Shown here: positions 32,655 to 40,024 of the stretch, in pieces
Numbering within the stretch: the stretch's first letter is position 1
Layout: each line of letters begins with the position of its first letter
Assembly (NCBI GenBank): GCA_020349905.1
Contig: CP070702.1
Coordinates: 1,604,242-1,668,241, forward strand
Source of the DNA: Candidatus Eiseniibacteriota bacterium
GTDB taxonomy: Bacteria; Eisenbacteria; RBG-16-71-46; JAFGJU01
Direction of reading: 5' to 3'
DNA length: 64,000 bases
The notes under the pieces: model-generated
What the model saw: the letters and a program-made list of their open reading frames with translations, nothing else
Told to the model about the DNA's origin: nothing
Database searches by the model: none
Translations under genes and position numbers: made by a program

Positions 32655-34529
32655 ATGAGGTTTCTATCTTATTCCGCAGTCCTGCTTCTCTGTGCCTTTT
32701 CCGCCTGGTTCGTAACCGTGCAGGGCGTGAGTGCGAGCATCCGTCCGGAGACGAACGCGAACGCATTGACCGGTCTGTCCGAGCTCTATCAGCAGGAGAT
32801 GGAAGCCCGGCGGGGACCTCTCTACGAGAGGCTTCTCAGGAGCGTCGAGCCTCCGCAGAGTGTTCTCAACGAAGATACCAACATCCAGCTCATGTTCGTC
32901 GAGAGCGGCCGTCCCTTCTACTACCGGATGTTAAATCTGAACGCGGCGAAGACGGTCGGGACGGACAAGGTCTGGCCGGGGGGAGGTTACGGCCACGCGC
33001 TGACCGGTTCCGGTACGGCGGTTGGGAAGATGTGCGTCTGGGACGGCGGCGGCGTGATGACCAATCATCAGGAGCTCACAGGGCGCGTGACCCAGATGGA
33101 CAGCCCAGGAGCCACGCACTTTCACTCGACTCACGTGGCGGGGACCATGATGGCCAGTGGAGTGACGGCTTCTGCAAAGGGGATGTCGTTCGAGGCGAAC
33201 CTGGCCGCCTACGACTGGGACAACGACCTCTCGGAGATGGCCGGCGCTGCGGCCGGAGGAATGGTCGTCTCCAATCACTCGTACACGTTTGTGACCGGCT
33301 GGTACTTTCCTCTCTTTCTCTGGTACTGGTACGGCGACGTGGACGTCAGTCCCACGGAAGACTATTACTTCGGATTCTACAGCTCCGTGGCTCAGGACTG
33401 GGACCAGCTCGCCCACAACGCACCTTACTACACCATCGTGGTAGCGGGAGGCAACGATAGGCAGGACGCGGGTCCGGGCCCGGGAGGTGTCCATTACTAC
33501 TGGGACAACGTGCTGGAGGATTGGGTGTTCAGCATGGATACGCGAGACCCCGACGGAGGTGCCGACGGCTACGATTCCATGTCGCACATGGCGGTGGCCA
33601 AGAACGTGGTCTCCGCAGGTGCGGTGAACGACATTCCGGGCGGCTATTCCTCGCCCGGGGACGTTGTGATGAGTGCCTTCAGCGGCTGGGGGCCCACGGA
33701 CGACGGCCGCATAAAACCGGACCTCGTCACAAACGGGATAGACCTCTATTCATGCACCAACACGACCACCACGTCCTACGGGACCTACAGCGGAACCTCG
33801 ATGGCGGCCCCCAATCTCTCGGGCTCTCTCAATCTGCTCATCCGACAGTACGAGGACACTCACGGCGGTTCGACGCCGCTTTCCTCAACCATGAAGGCCA
33901 TAATGATCCAGACCGCGAACGAAGCCGGAGCGAACCCTGGGCCCGATTACCGCTTCGGATGGGGGCTGCTGAACACGCTGGCCGCTGCGGACCTGATAGC
34001 CGAGGACGCCTCGGACCCCTTCCTGGTACTAGAAGACTCCCTGGCAAACGGAGACGCAGACACTCTCTATCTCTCGAGCGACGGTATCACCCCCCTTCGC
34101 CTCACGCTCGTCTGGACGGACCCTCCCGCAACGCCTCCGTCGCCTTCGCTCAATCCCACCACGTTGATGCTCGTCAACGACTTGGACCTTCGGCTGAAGC
34201 ACGTATCCAGCTCGACCGTCTATTATCCTTACGTGCTGGACCCAGGGAGTCCGGCCAGCGCGGCCACGACAGGCGATAACGTTCGGGACAACGTGGAACA
34301 GGTCTACGTGGGGGTCCCCCCTGCCGGAGAGTACATCGTGAGTATCAGCCACAAGGGGACCCTGTCCGGTGGACAGTGGTACTCACTCGTGGCCTCCGAA
34401 CAACTGAGCACGGGTGTCTCTATCACTCCGGTGCCTGCGCTGAGCATCTGGGGACGGTTTGCACTCGCTTTCTTCCTGGCGCTGGCGGTCGTCACGTACC
34501 TCTGGCGAGTTCGGCGGACCGCGTCTTGA
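32655..34529 (+). CDS. Secreted subtilisin-like (S8) protease with IPTL-CTERM-like tail
   Basis: 624 residues with a signal peptide (1-27). The catalytic triad is visible: Asp130 in MCVWDGGGV, His157 in HFHSTHVAGT and Ser382 in YSGTSMAAP. After the S8 domain comes a beta-sandwich of the P/proprotein-convertase-like kind (about 455-590). The end, PVPALSIWGRFALAFFLALAVVTYLWRVRRTAS, has the pattern x-P-x-L-S-x-W-G, a hydrophobic helix and a basic tail, as in IPTL-CTERM sorting signals. It probably acts at the cell surface or after sorting. It follows the glycosidase after 94 bases that contain several GC hairpins. Confidence 0.85.
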   Translation: MRFLSYSAVLLLCAFSAWFVTVQGVSASIRPETNANALTGLSELYQQEMEARRGPLYERLLRSVEPPQSVLNEDTNIQLMFVESGRPFYYRMLNLNAAKTVGTDKVWPGGGYGHALTGSGTAVGKMCVWDGGGVMTNHQELTGRVTQMDSPGATHFHSTHVAGTMMASGVTASAKGMSFEANLAAYDWDNDLSEMAGAAAGGMVVSNHSYTFVTGWYFPLFLWYWYGDVDVSPTEDYYFGFYSSVAQDWDQLAHNAPYYTIVVAGGNDRQDAGPGPGGVHYYWDNVLEDWVFSMDTRDPDGGADGYDSMSHMAVAKNVVSAGAVNDIPGGYSSPGDVVMSAFSGWGPTDDGRIKPDLVTNGIDLYSCTNTTTTSYGTYSGTSMAAPNLSGSLNLLIRQYEDTHGGSTPLSSTMKAIMIQTANEAGANPGPDYRFGWGLLNTLAAADLIAEDASDPFLVLEDSLANGDADTLYLSSDGITPLRLTLVWTDPPATPPSPSLNPTTLMLVNDLDLRLKHVSSSTVYYPYVLDPGSPASAATTGDNVRDNVEQVYVGVPPAGEYIVSISHKGTLSGGQWYSLVASEQLSTGVSITPVPALSIWGRFALAFFLALAVVTYLWRVRRTAS

Positions 34530-34658
34530 ATTTGACCCTCCGGTCGGTTAGAATCTCTGACACGGATTCAGTCTGCTCCTGCCCGCAGACAGGCGCCGCA
34601 CGGCGGTCGCCTGCCGGGTAGAGGGACGTCACGAGCACACGACCTGAAACGGGCCACC

Positions 34659-35474
34659 ATGGACGAAGTCAAGACGTTGACCCGAGAGAGGATCGTACAG
34701 GCAGTCATCGCCGCACTCAGGCCGCTGGATTTCGTTAACGCTGCGTGGGAGATGGGAGCCATTGCCTTCGGGCGCCTCGACGATTGGTCCGACATAGACA
34801 TATGCGTGGACGCCCAGGATGACAGGGTACCGGACGTCTTCCCCGTGGTAGAGGGCGCCCTGGAGAAACTGACCCCCATAGAGTTCAAGTATGAAGTTCC
34901 CCTTCCGCCGGCACACCACTACTCCCAGGCGTTCTATCGACTGAAAGGAACCAGCCAATTCCTCCTTGTCGATTTCGCCGTGTTCAAGACCTCCGCCGAG
35001 GACAAGCTCCTGGAGCCCGAGATACACGGAAGGGTTCGCTTTCACTTCAACAAGAACGACACCGTGAAGCTTCCTTCGCTTGACCGGCGCAAGTTCGTGG
35101 ACGGAATGAAGAAGCGGGTGGAGCGGATACGGGGGCGGTTCCAGATGTTCAACTGCTTTTTCGCCAAGCAGATGAGCAGGGGCAATTACATCGAGGCGCT
35201 GGAGTTGTACTACAGGCTGGTGCTGGACATGCTCGTAGAGGTCCTGCGGATGAAGCACACACCCGCCCGTTACACTTTCAAGACGTACTACGTGAACTAC
35301 GATCTGCCTGCGGAGGTCGTTGAGAAACTCAGGGCGCTCTATTTCGTCCGGGACGAGCGGGACCTGGAGGAGAAGTTCCGAGCCGGCGAAAAGTGGCTTC
35401 TCGACACGATAAGAGAACTCGATTTTAAAGACATAGAACAGAAGCTCGTGGCGCCGGAGCGACCTGCCATGTAG
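34659..35474 (+). CDS. Nucleotidyltransferase-domain protein
   Basis: 271 residues. The N-terminal part has the pol-beta-type nucleotidyltransferase signature: MGAIAFGRLDDWSDIDICVDA (about 32-52), where the Asp pair would bind metal, although the usual GS before it reads MGA. A second acidic site may be VDFAVF (about 107). The remainder is helical (VERIRGRFQMFNCFFAKQMSRGNYIEALELYYRLVLDMLVEVLR), resembling the HEPN-like or substrate-binding helices fused to such enzymes. Stand-alone proteins of this sort include antibiotic nucleotidyltransferases and toxin-antitoxin MNT proteins, but no HEPN partner gene is adjacent. Substrate unknown. Confidence 0.7.
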   Translation: MDEVKTLTRERIVQAVIAALRPLDFVNAAWEMGAIAFGRLDDWSDIDICVDAQDDRVPDVFPVVEGALEKLTPIEFKYEVPLPPAHHYSQAFYRLKGTSQFLLVDFAVFKTSAEDKLLEPEIHGRVRFHFNKNDTVKLPSLDRRKFVDGMKKRVERIRGRFQMFNCFFAKQMSRGNYIEALELYYRLVLDMLVEVLRMKHTPARYTFKTYYVNYDLPAEVVEKLRALYFVRDERDLEEKFRAGEKWLLDTIRELDFKDIEQKLVAPERPAM

Positions 35475-35553
35475 GGGCGTGGGGGTCCGTGTCACCCGAG
35501 CAGGGCGCAAAGTAGAGGCGTGGCGGCCCGTGCCGCGCAACGCGCGATTAACG
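35472..35553 (+). repeat. Two-copy imperfect 41-base tandem repeat
   Basis: Copies begin TAG-N-GGCGTGG at 35472 and 35513. The first 22 bases agree at 18 positions; the second copy can fold on GCGGC/GCCGC. It spans the stop of the nucleotidyltransferase gene and lies upstream of the S46 peptidase. Confidence 0.4.
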
Positions 35554-35603
35554 CAGACGATACTGTCCTGGTTCCTGCAGACTCTGGTTCGAGGGAGGAA
35601 GAA

Positions 35604-37790
35604 ATGACGAAGAGACTTCGCGTGAAGGTGTTCCGTGCCGGCTATGTTCTCGTTCTCGCGTGCGTGCTTTGCGTCTCGTCGGCGCCGTGCGACGAGGGCA
35701 TGTGGATTCCTCAGGAGCTGCCCGACGAGGTCATGAGCGAGATGAAGGATAGAGGATGTCAGCTCAGCAGAGAGGATATCTACAACACGAAGGGAACAGG
35801 TGTGGCGAACGCGGTGGTCAGACTCGGTTCCACCGGCTCCTTCGTCTCTCCTGATGGACTCATTCTCACCAACCACCACGTGGCGTTCGGAGCCGTGCAG
35901 CGCATGAGCAGTCCCGAGAAGGACTACATCGAGCTCGGATTCCTGGCAAGGACCAAGGCCGACGAGGCTCCTGCCGTGGGCTACGTGGCGTACGTCGTGC
36001 AGTCTGTTCAGGACGTGACCGAAGACATCCTGTCAGCTGTTCAGCCGTCGATGTCTCCGCTGGAACGCCACGAGGCCCTGGAGAGGAGAATCAAGGAGTC
36101 CGTGAGAGAAGCCGAAGCAGGCAGAGACGTATACTGCGAGATACGCCCCTTCTTCGGAGGGTCCAAGTACCTTCTCTACACGTTTCTCAAGATAAAGGAC
36201 GTGCGCGTCGTGTACGTCCCGTCGCGCGCAATAGGGGAGTATGGTGGGGACATCGACAACTGGATGTGGCCCCGTCACACGGGGGATTTTTCTTTTCTTC
36301 GGGCATACGTTGCCCCGGACGGAGAGACAGCCGAGTTCTCGGAGCAGAACGTTCCCTACAGGCCGAAGAGACACCTCAAGATAGCCCCGGAGGGACTTAA
36401 CGACGGTGATTTCGCGATGGTCATCGGCTTCCCGGGCAGCACCAACCGGTACCTGACATCTTATGCCCTCGCTGACTTCGAGCATTTCGAGTACCCCCAG
36501 AGGATTCGTCTGTACAAGAAGATGCTGGAGATTCTGGAGGCGCAGTCGGGGGCCGAGCGCGAGGCCTCGGTCAGGGTGGCGTCTCGCATAAAGGGCATAA
36601 ACAACCGGCTGAAGAACAACGAGGGGATGCTCGAGGGGTTTCAGAGGTTTTCCCTGGTGCGCCGGCAGAACGATGAAGAGAGGGAGTATCGTACGAAGCT
36701 TCAGACCGACCCCGAGGCGAGCGAGGCTTACCGCGGTCTGCTTGCCGAATTCGCGTCGCTTTACGCCGAGCGTTCGTCCCACGCGATGAAGGACCTCCTT
36801 CTGGACTTCGCCGTTTCGCGGTACTCGCTGTTGGGGCAGGCCATGATGCTCTACAAGTGGAGCGTAGAGAAACAGAAGGACGACCTGGACCGCGACCCCG
36901 ACTACATGAACCGCAGAATCCCGGACCTTAAGAGAGACCTTAAGGTCTTCCAGACCCAGCTGCACGTGGCAAGCGACAGGGAGCTTCTGGGCATGTATCT
37001 TCGTGAGATGCTGGCTCTTCCCAACGGGCAGAGGGCGGCACCGGTAGACGAGCTTCTCGAGGGTAAGAGCGGGGTGGAACTGGAGTCCGCGCTGAAAGCT
37101 TTCCTCGACGAGTTTTACGGCAGCACCAAGTTGCATAGGGTGGAAGAGCGGCTGCGCATGTTCGATCTCTCACACGAAGAGCTCGTGGAGCAGGGTGATT
37201 CGTTCATAGAGCTGGCCGCGAAACTCTTCCCGGAGAACGAGGCCAGGATAGAGAGAAAGAAGAGCTTCTCGGGGAAACTCCACGTGCTCGCCCCCAAGTG
37301 GATAGAGACGGTCACTGCCGTATCCGGGCGCAGTCTATACTCCGATGCCAACGGGACCATGCGATTGAACTTTGGTGACGTGACGGGTTATTCTCCTCGG
37401 GACGCCGTAGAGATGCACCCGTTCACGACGTTTCGGGGCGTGGTGGAGAAGCACACGGGTGTGGCACCCTTTGACTGCCCCTCCAAGATCATGGAACTGG
37501 GCGGTGTCCCGCGCACGGGTGCGTACGTGTCTGCGGAGTTGGGCGACGTACCCGTGAATCTGCTCACGACGCACGATTCCACGGGCGGAAACTCCGGCAG
37601 CCCTCTTCTCAACAGCAGGGGAGAACTCGTTGGCTGCCTGTTCGACGGAAACTACGAATCCATGACGAGCGACTTTCTCTTCCAGAACGACATCACGAGG
37701 TCAATACACGTCGACATCCGCTACATACTGTACGTGACGGAGTTCGTAGACGGTGCGGACAACGTTCTGGCAGAGCTCGGGCTCAAGTAG
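35604..37790 (+). CDS. S46-family dipeptidyl peptidase (DPP7-like)
   Basis: Exported serine peptidase of 728 residues that removes dipeptides from peptide N-termini. A signal peptide (about 1-29) is followed by GMWIPQELP, the standard start of mature S46 enzymes. Catalytic residues: His in LTNHH (91-92), Asp in the GGDIDNWMWPRHTGDF block, and Ser664 in TGGNSGSP. Eighteen residues after the catalytic Ser, at the position that is Gly in DPP7 and Arg in acidic-specific DPP11, this protein has Gly (LFDGNYE), predicting preference for hydrophobic rather than acidic P1 residues. The ATG at 35604 has GGGAGGA upstream; an upstream in-frame GTG at 35520 is unlikely. Likely used to feed on proteins in the periplasm. 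Confidence 0.93.
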   Translation: MTKRLRVKVFRAGYVLVLACVLCVSSAPCDEGMWIPQELPDEVMSEMKDRGCQLSREDIYNTKGTGVANAVVRLGSTGSFVSPDGLILTNHHVAFGAVQRMSSPEKDYIELGFLARTKADEAPAVGYVAYVVQSVQDVTEDILSAVQPSMSPLERHEALERRIKESVREAEAGRDVYCEIRPFFGGSKYLLYTFLKIKDVRVVYVPSRAIGEYGGDIDNWMWPRHTGDFSFLRAYVAPDGETAEFSEQNVPYRPKRHLKIAPEGLNDGDFAMVIGFPGSTNRYLTSYALADFEHFEYPQRIRLYKKMLEILEAQSGAEREASVRVASRIKGINNRLKNNEGMLEGFQRFSLVRRQNDEEREYRTKLQTDPEASEAYRGLLAEFASLYAERSSHAMKDLLLDFAVSRYSLLGQAMMLYKWSVEKQKDDLDRDPDYMNRRIPDLKRDLKVFQTQLHVASDRELLGMYLREMLALPNGQRAAPVDELLEGKSGVELESALKAFLDEFYGSTKLHRVEERLRMFDLSHEELVEQGDSFIELAAKLFPENEARIERKKSFSGKLHVLAPKWIETVTAVSGRSLYSDANGTMRLNFGDVTGYSPRDAVEMHPFTTFRGVVEKHTGVAPFDCPSKIMELGGVPRTGAYVSAELGDVPVNLLTTHDSTGGNSGSPLLNSRGELVGCLFDGNYESMTSDFLFQNDITRSIHVDIRYILYVTEFVDGADNVLAELGLK

Positions 37791-37799
37791 GGGCAGGTG

Positions 37800-38555
37800 A
37801 TGTTGACTCTCGAAGACAAGGTGGCCCTCATCACGGGCGGCTCCAGGGGGATAGGAAGGGCAGTGGCTCTTCTTTTCGCCGAGGCAGGCTGTGACTTGGT
37901 AATCAATTACCGGGCGGACCGGCGAAGCGCGGAGGCGGTCAGACGTGCGGCGGAGGAGTCTGGCGTGCGAGCGATGGAACTGAAGGCGGACGTGGCAGAC
38001 CGCGCACAGGTCGACAGGATGGTGGAGTCTGCCCTGCAAGAGTTCGGCAAGATAGACGTTCTGGTCTGCAATGCCGGCATCTGGAAGCGTAACCCCATCG
38101 ACGCGATGTCAGAGGAGGAGCTGAGGGAGACGATCGGCATAAACCTGCTCGGGACCTTTCATCCCATCGCAGCAGTGGTTCCGTACATGAAGAAACAACG
38201 GTCGGGCGTCATAATCAACGTCTCGTCCACCTCTGGCCAGCGGGGGGAGGCGTTCTATTCTCCGTATTCGGCAACGAAAGGCGCGCTCATAAGTCTCACG
38301 AAGTCCCTGGCGCTCGAGCTGGCGCCGCATAACATTCGCGTCAACTGCGTGGCGTCCGGCTGGGTGCAGACCGACATGACCGAGGAGGTGCTTCGCGGGG
38401 AGGAGGGCGCTACGGTACTGAGTCAGATTCCCATGGGAAGAGTGGCGTCTCCGGTGGAGCTGGCCGGACCTATCCTGTTTCTGGCCTCAGAGCTTTCCAG
38501 TTTCATCACCGGCGAAGTGCTGAACGTCAACGGAGGGGCGGTCCTGTGCGGGTAA
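37800..38555 (+). CDS. FabG-like short-chain dehydrogenase/reductase
   Basis: NAD(P)-dependent oxidoreductase of 251 residues with the Rossmann motif TGGSRGIG (about 12-19), NAG (near 87), catalytic YSPYSATK (Tyr/Lys near 151-155) with the upstream Ser in VSSTSG, and the C-terminal LNVNGGAVL. This is the FabG fold group, but substrate cannot be told. It starts nine bases after the peptidase stop (GTG at 37797 is an alternative) and overlaps the following xdhC frame by ten bases if the latter starts at GTG 38546. It sits at the head of the molybdenum-hydroxylase cluster. Confidence 0.88.
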   Translation: MLTLEDKVALITGGSRGIGRAVALLFAEAGCDLVINYRADRRSAEAVRRAAEESGVRAMELKADVADRAQVDRMVESALQEFGKIDVLVCNAGIWKRNPIDAMSEEELRETIGINLLGTFHPIAAVVPYMKKQRSGVIINVSSTSGQRGEAFYSPYSATKGALISLTKSLALELAPHNIRVNCVASGWVQTDMTEEVLRGEEGATVLSQIPMGRVASPVELAGPILFLASELSSFITGEVLNVNGGAVLCG

Positions 38556-38560
38556 GAGAC

Positions 38561-39337
38561 ATGGACATACACAGGCTCATAGCGGAAAAGCGCGAAGCCG
38601 GAGAGACCTTCGCCGTGGCTTTGATAGTCCGCACCGCCGGCTCTTCCCCACGGGACGCGGGCGCACGGATGCTGGTACATCCGGACGGGTCCATCCTCGG
38701 GACCATCGGAGGAGGCAAGTTTGAAAAGCTGGTCATCGACGATTGCGTCGCATTATTCTCGGACAAGAGTCCACACCTTCTTAAGACCTATCGGTTCTCT
38801 TCGAGCGGTCCCGACGCGACGGGTATGTGCTGCGGCGGAGAGGCAGACGTATTCATGGAGGTCTTCGTGAGGCCGGACAGACTTCTCGTTTTCGGGGGAG
38901 GGCACGTCGGCAAAGAGCTGGTGAGAATCGCGGAGTCGCTGGACTTCAGGATCACCGTCGTAGACGACAGGAAGGACATCCTGCAGCAGTACCACGAGCC
39001 GGTCGAAACCATTCTGACCGACGAGCAATACGAGAAGAACTTCCCCTCGCTGGGCAGGGATACTTACGTCGACATTCTTACGCGCAGCCACGCGTGCGAC
39101 AGGTAGGTCCTGAAAAGGGTCATCGAAAAGTACGTGGCGTACGTTGGGATGATAGGGTCCGAGAGAAAGATATCCCGCACGTTCTCCCTTCTGGCGGAGA
39201 GCGGCACTGATGAATCCCTCTTCAGCAAGGTACACGCGCCCATAGGCCTGGACGTCGGAGCGGAGGGTCCGGGGGAGATAGCGGTGGCGGTGGCCGCTGA
39301 ACTCATCGCGACCAGGAGAAAGAGGACGAGAAGCTGA
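38561..39337 (+). pseudogene. xdhC: XdhC-family molybdoenzyme maturation protein, interrupted by an in-frame TAG
   Basis: XdhC inserts the sulfurated molybdenum cofactor into xanthine dehydrogenase-type enzymes. The N-terminal part shows GSSPRDAGARMLVHPDGSILGTIGGG and the Rossmann part FGGGHVGKELVRIAE, up to DILTRSHACDR. There a TAG (39104-39106) interrupts the frame, and without any shift the sequence continues VLKRVIEKYVAYVGMIGSERK… KVHAPIGLDVGAE…AVAAELIA to 39335-39337. Intact homologues read ILTR(G)HAxDxxVL at this point, so one sense codon (one base from GAG, AAG or CAG) has become TAG. Either the gene is newly broken, the TAG is read through, or it is a sequencing error. TAG terminates other genes here, so global recoding is unlikely. 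Confidence 0.8.
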
Positions 39338-39379
39338 CGGGGCGAAGAGCTGACGGTGCGGGCAGCTGACGGGGTGAGG
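39332..39379 (+). repeat. Three-copy 16-base tandem repeat
   Basis: AGCTGACGG begins at 39332, 39348 and 39364, giving three 16-base units with small differences in their second halves. The array begins at the last codons of xdhC and runs to 20 bases before the MocA-like start. Confidence 0.7.
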
Positions 39380-39398
39380 AGCTCTGCCGAGGTCCTGA

Positions 39399-39986
39399 AT
39401 GAATCCGCAAGCTGGAGAGGTCGCGGGAGTGATTCTCGCGGCCGGAGAAGGAAGACGAATCGGAAGAAGCAAGGCTCTTCTCGAGATTGACGGTGTCAAG
39501 TTCTTGGAGAGAGTCGTTCTCGCCATCCGCGCAGCCGGATGCGAGCCGGTCGTCGTCGTGGGCGGAGCTGACGCCGATGCCGTGCGCGCCGAGGCGCAGA
39601 GGCTCGATGCGCGATTCGCGCTCAATTCCGACTGGGAGCGGGGCCAGTTCTCATCACTCAAAGTCGGCCTGGCAGGGTCGGGGTCGGAGCCGCAGGGCGT
39701 CATGGTGGCTCTGGTCGACCATCCCTTCGTTGCCGAAGAGACGTACCGGTTGCTCTTCGAAGCCTTCAAGGCCGCTCCGCAGAAGATATTCATTCCCAGT
39801 CACAGGGGCACGCGCGGGCATCCCGTGGTCGTCCCGCGGAAGATAGTGGACGAGATAGTGCGTTCTTCGGACGACTTGACCCTGAGAGACGTTATGAAGA
39901 AGCACGCAGACCTGATCGTAGAACTCGAGGTTAAAGACCCCGGGATTCTGAAGGACGTTGATACGGCAGTGGACCTGGAGAGATGA
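39399..39986 (+). CDS. MocA-like molybdenum cofactor nucleotidyltransferase
   Basis: 195-residue NTP_transferase-3 enzyme: VILAAGEGRRIGRSKALLEIDG (10-31) is the nucleotide-binding signature, QFSSLKVGL and VALVDHPFV (near 100) hold the metal-binding Asp, and RGHPVVVP (near 140) is typical of MocA, which links CTP to molybdopterin to make the cytosine dinucleotide cofactor. Such enzymes prepare the cofactor for xanthine dehydrogenase-type proteins, two of which are encoded directly downstream. The GHP motif favours the CTP enzyme over the GTP-using MobA. Ribosome site GAGGT lies upstream of the ATG. Confidence 0.88.
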   Translation: MNPQAGEVAGVILAAGEGRRIGRSKALLEIDGVKFLERVVLAIRAAGCEPVVVVGGADADAVRAEAQRLDARFALNSDWERGQFSSLKVGLAGSGSEPQGVMVALVDHPFVAEETYRLLFEAFKAAPQKIFIPSHRGTRGHPVVVPRKIVDEIVRSSDDLTLRDVMKKHADLIVELEVKDPGILKDVDTAVDLER

Positions 39987-40024
39987 CTTTGCGACGGCTC
40001 TGAGAAGCCCGCGGGTCAAGGCCG

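Noticed and set aside
38561-39337. xdhC as two genes or a frameshift
   Set aside because: The two halves are in the same reading frame with only one TAG between them, and the second half has no ribosome site or plausible start of its own.
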